A stretch of DNA of 64,000 nt from Tuwongella immobilis (GTDB lineage Bacteria > Planctomycetota > Planctomycetia > Gemmatales > Gemmataceae), in contig NZ_LR593887.1 in NCBI RefSeq assembly GCF_901538355.1, forward strand, positions 5,122,920-5,186,919, read 5' to 3'. The translations under genes were made by a program, and so were the position numbers. Of this stretch, positions 1 through 9,317 are shown piece by piece; the first letter of the stretch is position 1; each line of letters starts with the position of its first letter. The notes beneath the pieces were generated by a model that worked only from the letters and a program-made list of their open reading frames with translations, had not been told where the DNA came from and did no database searches.

Positions 1-2089
1 CCGCACGATCATCGAACCAGGTATTCGTTAGATTGTCGCCGCCGCCCCCCCGACGTCGGAACAGGGTCACCGTGGTTCCTTGCGGACTGGTCAACTGAAT
101 CGTGACATCCCCGATAAAGGTGTGCGTCATGCTGATGAGCACATTCAGATCGTTGACTGGGAGCGTCTGGCCGCTGACAACGGTGGTGAATGTCTTGGTT
201 CCCCCGGCAGTGATCGGCGTTGTCGGGCCGGGCCAAGCGACTTCGACTCGATCGATGACGCCGTTTGCATTGCTGTCGATATGCACCAACGTCCCGGCAA
301 TTCCCGGTTCGCCGGCATCGCGTTTGCCGTTTTGGTTCAGATCTTCAAACACGCTGCCGCTGATCTGTTGAAACAGCCGAAACCGTCGAACAAAGTCATC
401 CCCAGCGGTGCCATCGCCGTTGCCATCCAGTGCGGTTCCGAATGGATTGGAAATCGTGTTTGCACGGCCTCGGAATTCGTAGAAGCCAGTGAGCAGGTCT
501 CCGGCAATGGTGAAACTCAGCCAGTTGGTCCCCACCCCGAATCGGCCCCCTTGCGGCGTGATGGTCAGCGGAACTTCGACATCGTCGCTGGTGCCGAACG
601 TGGCATCGAGTCCGGCGTTGCGAAGCACTAAACTTCCGGGTGCGAGCAAATTCGGATCAAACACCGATTCCAAGTCGAGTCGGAATGTTGTTGCCAATTT
701 CGTGACGACACTTCCTTCAGCGGGCAACGTCAGCGTTCCAAATTGTGGAGCAGCCAGGGTTTCCGTCAACGCAGCAAGCGAGTTCACCCGCCCGGTGCCC
801 AGATTGCCGATGAAGCCGGAGTTGACAGCATCGATATTGTCGGCAGTCCCCACCAGTTGGGCCGCCACTTGGTCCCGAGTCCACGTCGGATTCTTCGACC
901 AAATCAGCGCCGCCAGCCCCGCCGCATTCGGCGTCGCCATGCTGGTCCCGCTGAAATTCGCATAGCCCCCATCGGCGACGGAGGAATAGACATCCGACCC
1001 CGGTGCCGAAATGTCGACACCGGGCCCGTAGTTGCTGAATCCCGAGCGTGCATCGGTGGAGGTGGTGCTGGCCACCGTGAGCATCTGGGCATAATTTTCG
1101 GAATTGGTCGCAAACGCATTGGCATTTCCTGCCGCGTTCAGAATCAGCGCACCAGAATCGTAGGCGGAATTGACGGCCGTGATCACCACCGCATCGGCGG
1201 AAAAATTCCCAACCGTCCAACTATTGTTGATGATTTTCGCCCCGTTTTTGGCCGCGTAGTAAAACGCATTTGCCACCTGAAGCGAGGTCAAACTCGTCGG
1301 CCCACCCAGAAGCAGCCGCAGCGGCATCAACTTGACACCGGGCGCAACCCCGGTTCCGCCTTTGTTGTTGTTCATCGCCGCGCCAATGATCCCGGCAACG
1401 TGCGTGGCATGATCGTTATCCCCGGTGGAGGCGGCCTGCGGGTTGTTGTCGCCGTCCAGGAAATCCCAGCCGTTCCGGTCGTCGATGAACCCGTTGCCGT
1501 CATCATCGACGCCGTTGCCCGCCACTTCCCCAGCGTTCACCCACAGATGCGCCGCCAAATCTTCATGCGTCAACAGCATGCCGGAATCGATGATCGCCAC
1601 CACCAAATTCGAATCGCCCGGCGACGTGCTGGCGATATTCGGGAACAGATCCCACGCCAAATTTGTCTGCATCTTTGTATGCGAATACTGCGACGAATAC
1701 GATGGATCATTGGGCGTATATGTCGGCGACACCGTCACCACGCGATTCGGGGCGACCCACGCCACGCCCGGCAGATTGGCATACGCTTCCATGGCCGCAA
1801 TCGGCGAAATGCCCGCTGCCAATTCGACCTTCACGATTTCTTGTTGGCCCCCGGATGCCACCGACACCAAGCGTGTCTGTTGCACCACAGAATTGGCCAA
1901 TGCCGATGGGGTGCGCTGGAGTGCGGCCAACTCTCGCCCCGGCCCGGATGCACTCGAAAAGAATCCCGAATCGACGGCGATCACGATTTCAGTCGTCGAA
2001 ATGGATTCGCCCTGCCATTCCACCGTCGTCAACGACGGGGCAATGCGGGATTCCAATTCATGAGTGGAGTCCAACCATTTCGGCTTCAT
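1..2089 (-). CDS. S8 subtilisin-like serine protease (3' end outside window)
   Basis: The minus-strand frame is open from an ATG at 2089 to the window edge, so the C-terminus is missing. A stop codon lies two codons upstream of this ATG, which fixes the start at or below it. The catalytic triad is visible: Asp in AIIDSGM (about D168), His in DHATHVAGII (about H227) and Ser in SGTSMATPNAAG (about S383). The usual HGTHVAG has become HATHVAG. After the catalytic domain come a segment like SdrD/DUF11 linkers (DLNQNGKRDAGEPG) and the start of a P/Homo-B-like domain (THTFIGDVTIQL) that is cut by the edge. The family degrades extracellular protein. No signal peptide is visible at this start, which begins MKPKWLDSTH, so export or the real N-terminus is unclear. 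Confidence 0.9.
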   Translation of the reverse strand, partial: MKPKWLDSTHELESRIAPSLTTVEWQGESISTTEIVIAVDSGFFSSASGPGRELAALQRTPSALANSVVQQTRLVSVASGGQQEIVKVELAAGISPIAAMEAYANLPGVAWVAPNRVVTVSPTYTPNDPSYSSQYSHTKMQTNLAWDLFPNIASTSPGDSNLVVAIIDSGMLLTHEDLAAHLWVNAGEVAGNGVDDDGNGFIDDRNGWDFLDGDNNPQAASTGDNDHATHVAGIIGAAMNNNKGGTGVAPGVKLMPLRLLLGGPTSLTSLQVANAFYYAAKNGAKIINNSWTVGNFSADAVVITAVNSAYDSGALILNAAGNANAFATNSENYAQMLTVASTTSTDARSGFSNYGPGVDISAPGSDVYSSVADGGYANFSGTSMATPNAAGLAALIWSKNPTWTRDQVAAQLVGTADNIDAVNSGFIGNLGTGRVNSLAALTETLAAPQFGTLTLPAEGSVVTKLATTFRLDLESVFDPNLLAPGSLVLRNAGLDATFGTSDDVEVPLTITPQGGRFGVGTNWLSFTIAGDLLTGFYEFRGRANTISNPFGTALDGNGDGTAGDDFVRRFRLFQQISGSVFEDLNQNGKRDAGEPGIAGTLVHIDSNANGVIDRVEVAWPGPTTPITAGGTKTFTTVVSGQTLPVNDLNVLISMTHTFIGDVTIQLTSPQGTTVTLFRRRGGGGDNLTNTWFDDRA

Positions 2090-2418
2090 GCGTCACCGGA
2101 TTCATTCGATTTCATGGATGCGAGATTGGGGTGCGTTAGGATACCATGAGGATTCCATGAATTTCCAGCCTCTCTCGGAAAAATTCCAAACCATGTCCCA
2201 CACAGGAGTTCCGATCCAGACTTGGTTTCGCCATCAGCCGAAATTTGACACTCCAGAACGACACGGCTCCCGGTGTGATGGAATGATTTGCTGGCAATCG
2301 AATGCGATCGTTTTGACCAATCACGAGAATTGCGGTCAACTGGAAGCCGATTCCCCGTTGATGGAGCGGGACTCATCGTCGGTGAGCCAATCGAAATCGC
2401 AAGCGAAAGGAACGTGTG
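2090..2418. other. Intergenic, between divergent genes
   Basis: About 330 bases separate the divergently read subtilase and the small membrane protein. Both promoters must lie here if each is transcribed alone. I see no RNA gene, repeat or convincing operator. Short ORFs on both strands here have no recognisable features. Confidence 0.5.
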
Positions 2419-3171
2419 ATGGACGGGGCAATGATCATCCTCATGGGCATCAGCATTTGCATTTCGCTGCTTGCGTTCATCTCCGTCATGCTCGATGGCG
2501 GCACGCGCGCGAAGCCTTCGCACTCCGGCGGCGAGATGGCACAAATTCTGGACGATCTGGGGCCGCTGGTCGCCAGCTTCAGCAACCAATCCCCCTGGCG
2601 ATTGCGGGCGGGGTTGCTGATGTTGCTCGTCGGGCTGACGGCGGGGGGAATTGCTCAAACGATGATGGTTGCGCCGTGGGTGCTGGCAATCGCCATCGCG
2701 GGGTTGCTGTTTGGCACCGTCACGCTGCTATATGTGGCATTTGCCCCCGTGCATCGACTGCAACTTCACACCCGAGGTTTGTTGCTGATTCCCGGACGAT
2801 CCCCGCCAATGGCTGTCTATTATTCCGACATCCGGAATCTGATTTACCTCACGGTTCAATTTGAGAATAATGGCCTGCCGGGGCGACCGATTGCGAAAAA
2901 TCTGCTCATCGAAATTCATGATGCGGGTGGGATCGAGATTGGCGCGGATTTTGTCGGATTCTTGCAATTGGCCGAGGTGATTCACCAGCATCAGCAAGCG
3001 ATTCTCGCAACCGGCGAACTGGTCGGCAGTTATCGCATTCGCGGCACCAGCGTGCAGGATGGGCAGATCGAAACCATCACGCTGGAGGCCCGCTCCCCGG
3101 CCCATGCCCGACAGGAAGCCCTGACCCGATATGGGATTCTCGCCCAATCCTGCGAGAAGCTCGCCGAATAA
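2419..3171 (+). CDS. Small membrane protein, function unknown
   Basis: A 250-residue protein. The ATG at 2419 has AAAGGA seven bases upstream; a GTG three bases earlier is possible but too close to that site. Three hydrophobic segments are visible, at about residues 5-24, 63-82 and 86-108. The remaining 140 residues are soluble and contain beta-rich stretches (LIYLTVQFENN, NLLIEIHDAGG) like a PH-type or DUF-type cytoplasmic domain. I do not recognise the family. The gene stands alone, read away from the subtilase, and is followed by a strong hairpin. The residue composition and G/C-ending codons support that it is real. Confidence 0.75.
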   Translation: MDGAMIILMGISICISLLAFISVMLDGGTRAKPSHSGGEMAQILDDLGPLVASFSNQSPWRLRAGLLMLLVGLTAGGIAQTMMVAPWVLAIAIAGLLFGTVTLLYVAFAPVHRLQLHTRGLLLIPGRSPPMAVYYSDIRNLIYLTVQFENNGLPGRPIAKNLLIEIHDAGGIEIGADFVGFLQLAEVIHQHQQAILATGELVGSYRIRGTSVQDGQIETITLEARSPAHARQEALTRYGILAQSCEKLAE

Positions 3172-3175
3172 TCGC

Positions 3176-3214
3176 GGCCAGGGAGCGCCTCGCACATTCG
3201 GGCACTCCCTGGCC
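3176..3214 (+). terminator. Hairpin terminator after the small membrane protein
   Basis: Perfect 10-base inverted repeat, GGCCAGGGAG and CTCCCTGGCC, with a 19-base loop, starting five bases after the stop at 3171. There is no clear T-run, so termination is inferred from position and stem strength. Confidence 0.6.
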
Positions 3215-3340
3215 TTGCCAACATTTCAAGCGTGTCGATCGGAACATTCCGAATGCTCTCGCCTGGCATTTGGATGCCCCCGCGATTGCTGGCTCTCCCC
3301 CACCAACCGCGAGTCGTCAGACCGACACGCTTATTCCCAC

Positions 3341-3742
3341 TCAGAGGTTCCAGTGCCGCAGTCTCGATGTCACAATCGATCGCAGGCGGGTGCGTTCCAA
3401 GTCACTCCACAGAGATGACGGAAGCGGTCCAAATTCGGGAGCAGATGCCGGTGCCGATTGTGGAGGTGGAGCCGATTCGGATTCGGGGCGTGGCTTCAAC
3501 ACCAACACGGCTTCCGGGATGTCTCGTGATTCCAAACGAAGGCAGTCGAGCACGCTTTCAGCCCCCCCCCAGGGCAAATCGCGTTCCACGATCATGAGGG
3601 CATAGGGATGTTGCCGCATGGCAGCTAAGCATTCCAACCCATTGGCAACGACGGTGATTTGCAATCCCGGTTGGGACAACACCGCTTGCCAGCGTTGTTG
3701 TTCTCGAACATCATGACTGGCGACGATCACGGCTCCGACCAC
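3341..3742 (-). CDS. CheY-like receiver domain with a phospho-acceptor substitution
   Basis: 133 residues from a GTG at 3742 that has GGAGGT five bases upstream; longer ATG starts up to 3811 lack ribosome-binding sites and add only basic, unconserved residues. The fold pattern of a response-regulator receiver is visible: an N-terminal hydrophobic strand (VVGAVIVASHD), the alpha2 region ANGLECLAAMR, the strand ALMIVERDLPWGG and a LVLKP near the end. In receivers the phosphorylated Asp lies four residues before the conserved Pro; here that position is Glu (VERDLP). The Lys-Pro pair is kept. The last 35 residues are a Pro/Ser/Ala-rich linker and a basic tail with no output domain. It is probably a pseudo-receiver that works by protein contact. 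No kinase is adjacent. Confidence 0.65.
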   Translation of the reverse strand: MVGAVIVASHDVREQQRWQAVLSQPGLQITVVANGLECLAAMRQHPYALMIVERDLPWGGAESVLDCLRLESRDIPEAVLVLKPRPESESAPPPQSAPASAPEFGPLPSSLWSDLERTRLRSIVTSRLRHWNL

Positions 3743-3900
3743 GTTCCACCTCCGCATCCTTCGGTCCTGAATTTCTCCACCCCGCATTCCGTCCCATCGA
3801 CATTCGCCCATCTTGCGAACAACACCGCATCATCGTCGTCATCGCTCATTCCTCCGTCGAATCGAATCCCGAATCCTGCCCATTTCCATGCCACAGATCA

Positions 3901-4839
3901 TCAATAGTCGCCGACAATCTCGCCACCGGATCGCGTGACCAACGCCGTCAGCACCGATAAATTCGTCCGAATGTTGACCGACCGCACCGACCCATCGACG
4001 AAGACAAAATTCGTGACGCCGGGATGCGGCCCACCGAAACTCGAATTCGCAAACGGAATGCTCTGATTATTCGGCGGTAACAACGGACGTTGATCTCCGT
4101 TGACATCGCTGACCCCCATCATGCGTCGGTGCGTGTTGCGCACTTGGCTGTAGATGCTTCGATCTTCGTTCAATCCCCGCAGCGAATTGGGACGAATCGA
4201 TTTTTCGCCAAACATCGTTGTGTTGCTCGTGCCATCGGTCACGCCAGTCAACGCAACCTGATGCTGCCAACTGACCAGGAACGGCCCGGCCGAATCGGCG
4301 GTAATCGACGGAATCGCCGGCACGACCGCCCCCGTGGAAAGAATGAAATTGGCATGCGGGCCAAAACTCGCCGCATAGTCCGTCAACGCTCCCCCGGGCC
4401 GCGTGCCATCGAGAATCTGAAAGTCGTTTTGACTGAGCACCGGAGTCGGCCGCGACGGGCAGAGGAACAATTTCACCTGCGTCTGATACGCCGCCGCCGG
4501 TTGATAGCCCACCAATCGGCGGACATCCCACAGATTCAAGACATTCTGCTGCTCGATATACGGCAGAATGATCGCCCCCCAGGTGGCCCAACTATTCAAC
4601 GTCGCACTCTCGGAATTGTCGCCGATGAAGGCTGGAATCAAATACCCATACGAATCATGATAATTGTGCGCCGCAAGCCCGATCTGCTTCAGGTTATTTT
4701 GGCACTGCATCCGGGCAGCCGCCTCGCGCACCTTCTGAACCGCTGGCAAGAGCAAACCGATCAGCACGGCAATGATCGCAATCACCACCAACAATTCGAT
4801 CAGCGTAAAGCCACGTCGCATTCCATTTCGCCGATTCAT
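3901..4839 (-). CDS. DUF1559 protein with type IV pilin-like N-terminus
   Basis: 312 residues. The chosen ATG at 4839 has GGAG about nine bases upstream and puts the methylation/cleavage motif RRGFTLIELLVVIAIIAV at residues 8-25; the frame remains open upstream without support. After the prepilin helix comes the planctomycete hallmark LLPAVQKVREAAARMQ followed by NNLKQIGLAAHNYHD. A C-terminal H-x-G signature region appears as HPGVTNFVFVDGSVRSV. The family (DUF1559, pilin fold) is exported by a type II secretion/type IV pilus-like route after cleavage by a prepilin peptidase. Members are numerous in planctomycetes and their individual roles are unknown. It is read alone here, divergent from a small CxxC ORF. 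Confidence 0.92.
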   Translation of the reverse strand: MNRRNGMRRGFTLIELLVVIAIIAVLIGLLLPAVQKVREAAARMQCQNNLKQIGLAAHNYHDSYGYLIPAFIGDNSESATLNSWATWGAIILPYIEQQNVLNLWDVRRLVGYQPAAAYQTQVKLFLCPSRPTPVLSQNDFQILDGTRPGGALTDYAASFGPHANFILSTGAVVPAIPSITADSAGPFLVSWQHQVALTGVTDGTSNTTMFGEKSIRPNSLRGLNEDRSIYSQVRNTHRRMMGVSDVNGDQRPLLPPNNQSIPFANSSFGGPHPGVTNFVFVDGSVRSVNIRTNLSVLTALVTRSGGEIVGDY

Positions 4840-4978
4840 TTCGTCACACTCCGCAGAACCAGGGTTTGATGGTCGGTCACTCCTCTCCCATCTATCGACT
4901 ATTATGATCAACAAGGTAAAGTTTCCTATCCCAATTCGCGGCATCCATCGATGGTCGCGGATCACTTCGTCAGGTGAG

Positions 4979-5170
4979 ATGATTTCCGTCCGAACGACTG
5001 CGAACGCAACCCATTGCATGAATTGTGGTTACGACTTCCGGCTTCCAACGCCGCGCGACGATTTCGACTCCCGGCCACCTGACAGAGACGCTCGGCAGCC
5101 CGCGAGAATCGCCCGAAAGTGCCCTGGCATTCGCAGATTGGGACCCACCAAAAATGTCGCCCCGCGGTAA
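4979..5170 (+). CDS. Possible small CxxC protein (63 residues)
   Basis: An ATG at 4979 follows the sequence CAGGTGAG, which could serve as a close ribosome-binding site. The frame encodes HCMNCGYDFR near residue 13, resembling the first half of the CxxCGYD zinc ribbon found in many planctomycete proteins, but the second Cys pair is missing: only one further Cys (RKCPG) follows. The rest is Arg/Pro/Asp-rich. Its stop codon lies inside the hairpin that also ends the convergent gene. It may be a decayed zinc-ribbon gene or chance. Confidence 0.3.
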   Translation: MISVRTTANATHCMNCGYDFRLPTPRDDFDSRPPDRDARQPARIARKCPGIRRLGPTKNVAPR

Positions 5171-5198
5171 GATTTGTGACAATCTCACCACGGGGCGA
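5157..5198. terminator. Long hairpin between convergent genes
   Basis: TCGCCCCG...CGGGGCGA with inner paired GGT/ACC and AGATT/AATCT and a short loop. It lies 29 bases beyond the stop of the cytochrome c/WD40 gene on the minus strand and could serve transcription from either side. Confidence 0.65.
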
Positions 5199-5226
5199 TC
5201 GAAGAAGCATTCCGAGCGATTTGGTG

Positions 5227-7917
5227 TCAGCGTTTCGGCAGGAATTTGCTCAGATTCCAAATCTGGAGCGTTCCATCATGCGAGACGCTCACGGTTTGTG
5301 TGCCGCTGGGCGTGAACGCAGCCCCAACCAGCGCATCGGGGTGCCGTCGGAAGACGCCCAATTCTTTGCCCGTGCGAGCGGTCCAGATTCGCAGGGTGGC
5401 ATCACTGCCACCGCTGGCCAGGATCGTGGAGTTGGCCGACCATGCGAGCGATTTCACCGGCCCGCGATGGCCCGTCAACGTGCGAACGACCGTACCTTTG
5501 ACGGGGTCCAACAGCCGAATCAGCCCATCATCGCCACTCGCGGCCAGCGATTTGCCATGGGGCGACCAGGCCAACGTCGTCGCACTCGCGGGCCAATCGC
5601 GGAACGTCTTCACCGGCTGGCCATCGTCGAGATTCCAAAGCTGAATCTTCTGATCGGCGGCAATCGCCAGTTGCGTTCCATCGGGCGACACGGCCAACCC
5701 GTACACCGATTTCACGCGGCCATCCCAACGATTGCTCCACTTTCCGGTGGCGAGATCCCAGACTTGCACGCGGCCATCGAAGCCGCCGCTGACCAGGAAT
5801 TCGCCATCGGGCGTGAATTGCAGCGCAGAGACCAGCCCGCGATGCCCCTGAAGCAAGCGCACGGGTTCGCCAGTGGCGATATCCCAGACGCGGACGCTGC
5901 CATCGACGCTGCCGGATGCCGCCTTGGTTCCATCGGGCGAAATGGCCACGCTCCAGACCGAGCCAAGATGCCCAACGAAGCGGCGGATGTCGCGGCGGCC
6001 TTCGACTTCCATCCAGCGCACGCTCCGATCGGCACCGGCGATGAGCGCGAATCGGCCATCGGCGCTGAACACGGCCTGATTGATTTCGTTGGCGCCGCCT
6101 TCGAGTGGGTCGAGTTCGCCGGTGTTGTCGGGGAGACTGGTGGCAAGCCGCGATCCTTCAAACGGTCGGCCCAACTGCAATTCGCGGAGCAAATCCGCAA
6201 ATGATTCGATCCACACTGCCCGCGAAACGGTCCCACCCGCGACCAGCAGCGATCCAAACCGGCGGCTCAAATTTTCGGATTGTCCCAATCTCGCTTGGAA
6301 TTCCGCCAGCGGCAATCCGGCTTCGCCCGCCGCTTGAATGGCGTCCAAGTCGGCCTCGTAGCGTTGCAGCACCAGGCCGGTCGGCTCGGACTTGCTGACC
6401 TTGACGCCGATTTGCTCCAACGCGGCGACAAACCGCTTGCTATCCGCTTCCATGCGCGGCAGCGATTGCTCTTTGGGCGGGTAGAGCGCCGCGATCAGTT
6501 CCGCATCGCGATCCGGGTAAGCGCGTGGATTCTTCTTCAGATGATCGTGAATCTGATCCGCTTTGATCAAAATCCCCGAGACATGACACGTCATGCAGGA
6601 AATGCCCGTTTCGACCTGCTTGTCGGGCCGTCGCGGATCACTCACAATGGCAATCGGCCCTTTGTTGATGCGGGTGCCAATCGCATCGGTCAGAAAATAG
6701 CCCTGCATGCCGTTGGGCAGACTGAAAATCGCTTCCCCGCCCGCATGTTGGAACGTGTTTTCGACATTGCCCGGCCCCAGCGGATAGGCGAACAAATTGC
6801 GGCGATCCGGCACCAGTTGCCCGCGTTCGATCAGATTTTGGGGCACTTCCTCGAAATCGTAGGTCCGCCAATAATAGCCATGGATCGAATCGTGCCGTTC
6901 GAGCATGCGATTATTTTTGGAGACACCCGAACCGTTGAAGCCGACACGCATCACCCGTTCTTGCAGGATGTTGACGGCGGCATCGATGCGCAATTGCCGC
7001 TCCAATTCCGGGAGTGTCGCGGGGAGTTGCAGCATTTCCAGGTACAACGGCGGTCGGCTGGCGGTGGCGATGAACCAATCCGCGCGGATGATCGGCATGC
7101 GCGTCGCTGTCGCCGTGAGAATCGCCTGCGTGGTGGTCAGACCGTCTTGCACGCCGTAGGGGTATTCCACCAGCACGCGATTCCACAGCGTGGCATCCCA
7201 CAGATACCAACGCAGATCGATGCGCAGAATCGTGCCGGAAGCGTCGATCGGTTCGGGCTTGCGCAAGGTGGGATGCCAGGAGAGGCTATTCACCAGCTTG
7301 GCCAAGGCGTTGCGGTAGGTTTGCAATTCATCGTCGCTCAATCCGGCGTTGGCGAGATGCACCAGCGAGAAATAGCGCTGGAAGCGGCGGGAGCGTGCTG
7401 GGAGTTGATCCAAGTCGGCGAGAATGCGCTGCTGCGTCTGTGCGAGCGTGACAAACGGGCGTTCCGGGCCGGTGGCGGTTCCGGTTGCGCCGGCATCAAT
7501 CCAGGCTCGCAGTTGGGCAATCTGCGCATCGGTCAGGCGCGGGTGCGAATCTGGCGGCGGCATCGAACCGTTCGCAATCCGTTTGAACAATGGCGAGGCG
7601 GCGGCATTTCCGGGAAGAATTTTTTTCCGGGCAACGAGTCGGGCCAGATCGGTGACGTGATTGAAGCCCCCCTCGGCGGCTCCATTTTCGCCATGGCAGC
7701 GGTGACAACTGGCATCCAGCCAATTGCGAACCTGCGCCGCGGTCGCCAACTTGCCAGGCTCGCTCGCCGGGGCGGGTGACTCCTGCGGATTGGCCGCATT
7801 CGCTGCCGGGGATTGCGGTTGCGGCTTTGGCTTGGCTTTGGCTTTGCCTTTCGGCTCGGCGGCTGGGGCGAATCCCAGGACGGTCGCAACGAGCAATCCC
7901 GCAATCAGCACACGCAT
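5227..7917 (-). CDS. Exported planctomycete cytochrome c plus WD40-repeat protein
   Basis: 896 residues from an ATG at 7917 with GGAGGG eight bases upstream. Residues 1-20 are a signal peptide (MRVLIAGLLVATVLGFAPAA), followed by a Lys/Pro-rich linker. A planctomycete-type cytochrome c segment holds a heme site CHRCH at 71-75 with the downstream MPPP ligand-like loop, and a second CMTCH lies at about 441-445 in the middle region. From about residue 610 to the end there are repeats with the WD40 pattern (GHLGSVWSVAISPDG, VWDIATGEP, GHRGLVSALQFTPDG), consistent with a seven-bladed propeller. The architecture is a common planctomycete periplasmic fusion. The substrate or electron partner is unknown. 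It is likely monocistronic, with a hairpin just downstream. Confidence 0.9.
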   Translation of the reverse strand: MRVLIAGLLVATVLGFAPAAEPKGKAKAKPKPQPQSPAANAANPQESPAPASEPGKLATAAQVRNWLDASCHRCHGENGAAEGGFNHVTDLARLVARKKILPGNAAASPLFKRIANGSMPPPDSHPRLTDAQIAQLRAWIDAGATGTATGPERPFVTLAQTQQRILADLDQLPARSRRFQRYFSLVHLANAGLSDDELQTYRNALAKLVNSLSWHPTLRKPEPIDASGTILRIDLRWYLWDATLWNRVLVEYPYGVQDGLTTTQAILTATATRMPIIRADWFIATASRPPLYLEMLQLPATLPELERQLRIDAAVNILQERVMRVGFNGSGVSKNNRMLERHDSIHGYYWRTYDFEEVPQNLIERGQLVPDRRNLFAYPLGPGNVENTFQHAGGEAIFSLPNGMQGYFLTDAIGTRINKGPIAIVSDPRRPDKQVETGISCMTCHVSGILIKADQIHDHLKKNPRAYPDRDAELIAALYPPKEQSLPRMEADSKRFVAALEQIGVKVSKSEPTGLVLQRYEADLDAIQAAGEAGLPLAEFQARLGQSENLSRRFGSLLVAGGTVSRAVWIESFADLLRELQLGRPFEGSRLATSLPDNTGELDPLEGGANEINQAVFSADGRFALIAGADRSVRWMEVEGRRDIRRFVGHLGSVWSVAISPDGTKAASGSVDGSVRVWDIATGEPVRLLQGHRGLVSALQFTPDGEFLVSGGFDGRVQVWDLATGKWSNRWDGRVKSVYGLAVSPDGTQLAIAADQKIQLWNLDDGQPVKTFRDWPASATTLAWSPHGKSLAASGDDGLIRLLDPVKGTVVRTLTGHRGPVKSLAWSANSTILASGGSDATLRIWTARTGKELGVFRRHPDALVGAAFTPSGTQTVSVSHDGTLQIWNLSKFLPKR

Positions 7918-8005
7918 CGCAAGCCCTCCGAATCGCACGCCGGTCTTGGTCGGCAAAATCGTCTACCGTATCCGACGAGAAACCCCACCGAAGCGTTTGC
8001 GCGAT

Positions 8006-9139
8006 TCACCATGCCGCATCCGCCCGACCGGCCCGCGCTTTCAACACGGCTTCCACGAAATAATGATCGCCCCAGATCAGCGATTCATCCACCGCCAGTT
8101 GCTTCGGATAGTGGGCAATTCCATGTCGGAGAATTCCTTCCCAGGTGGAGGATTCTTCGGCCAAATACGTCGGCGAACAGAGCGATTCCAAGATCGCACA
8201 CGCCGCCAGTTGATGCCGTTCTCGATCCGCGGGATCGGCCTGTTCTTCGGAGAGATCCCACAGCGCACTCGCCGCGATGGCCGCCGCAGAGCTATCCACC
8301 AACCGCGGACCATCTTCGGGAATCTCAAAATCCCACCAAGGCACCCATCCCAACGGCTCGGCACGCTGCAAGTACGCATCGGCACAGCGATTCGCCACCC
8401 GCAGCCATTCCGGATCGTGCGTGTGTCGATAGATGCCGGTGAACCCGAGAATCGCCCACGCCAGGCCACGACTCCACGCGCTCTGCTGGGCGAAACTGGG
8501 CGAATGCGGCGGCTCCAGCGACTGCTGATTGGCCGCATCCCACAATCGATGCCCCATTGCCGTGCCATCCGGCCGCAACAAACAGTGCTGCAAGGCGCGG
8601 GCCAAATCGAGCGCCATACGTTCGATTTCGAGATCGCCGATCTCGTGTGCCACCCAGAGCATCAACTGGGCATTCATCAGCCGTTCCATGGTGTGACATT
8701 CGGGCGGCTGGTCGGTCGGTTCCCGCTGTCGTCTGGCACGCATCGCCAAGGTTTGCCCCGCGCGGATGAGCGCATCCCGAACGGTGGGATCGCCGGAAAG
8801 CCGAAAATATCGCAGCACGGAACAGCCAAACAGCAGCCCCAGTTCGGGCAGATTCGCATCTTTCTGATGGGCTTCGATCCGACGAGTGGCCTGCAATGCC
8901 GGCTGACGGAATGCCGTTTCGCCGTGATGTTTCACCAGCATCCACAGCAACCCGGGAAAGTATCCCTCGCAACCTTGCGGACGATGCGTTTCGCGGTTCC
9001 ACTGACCAGCGACGGTGTAAATTGGTGCGTAATGCGGATAGCGTGCCAGAATGCGCTGGCATTGATGGGCCGCGACATGCAAGGCCCGATCGAATTTCGA
9101 CCGCAGATCCGCTCGACGCTGGGCCACGCGTTCCGTCAT
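8006..9139 (-). CDS. Glycoside hydrolase family 88-like unsaturated uronyl hydrolase
   Basis: 377 residues, ATG at 9139 with AGGA eight bases upstream. The sequence has the alpha/alpha-barrel signatures of GH88: a Trp-rich N-terminal region (GYFPGLLWMLVKHHG), NAQLMLWVAHEIGD, QQSAWSRGLAWAILGF, DSSAAAIAASALWDL and the closing ESLIWGDHYFVEAVLKA. Family members hydrolyse the 4,5-unsaturated glucuronyl or galacturonyl residue left by polysaccharide lyases, by vinyl-ether hydration. No signal peptide is seen, so it probably acts in the cytoplasm on imported oligosaccharides. No lyase or transporter is adjacent. GH105 is a close alternative. Confidence 0.85.
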   Translation of the reverse strand: MTERVAQRRADLRSKFDRALHVAAHQCQRILARYPHYAPIYTVAGQWNRETHRPQGCEGYFPGLLWMLVKHHGETAFRQPALQATRRIEAHQKDANLPELGLLFGCSVLRYFRLSGDPTVRDALIRAGQTLAMRARRQREPTDQPPECHTMERLMNAQLMLWVAHEIGDLEIERMALDLARALQHCLLRPDGTAMGHRLWDAANQQSLEPPHSPSFAQQSAWSRGLAWAILGFTGIYRHTHDPEWLRVANRCADAYLQRAEPLGWVPWWDFEIPEDGPRLVDSSAAAIAASALWDLSEEQADPADRERHQLAACAILESLCSPTYLAEESSTWEGILRHGIAHYPKQLAVDESLIWGDHYFVEAVLKARAGRADAAW

Positions 9140-9317
9140 GGGGAATTTCCTGGGCTTGTCGCGGAATCCTTTCTTCGATCATACCCCCGCCGGGTGCCGC
9201 TGACAAGAAGTCGGGGTTGTCGTGGCTTTGCTGCGTGCGGTATCTTGCCGATGTCCCGTAGTCTGCTCACTTCGATGGGGCGAAATTCGCCTCGGCTTCA
9301 GGGAGGAACGCCGAACC

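Noticed and set aside
80-2150. Long plus-strand ORFs (for example 743-2149)
   Set aside because: They are opposite-strand shadows of the subtilase. The minus frame carries the catalytic triad and G/C-ending codons.
4067-4869. Large ORFs on both strands within the DUF1559 pilin-like gene
   Set aside because: Shadows in other frames; Arg/His-rich with no domain pattern.
9140-9317. glmS ribozyme or riboswitch upstream of glmS
   Set aside because: No conserved core or pseudoknot pattern could be found in the 178-base leader.
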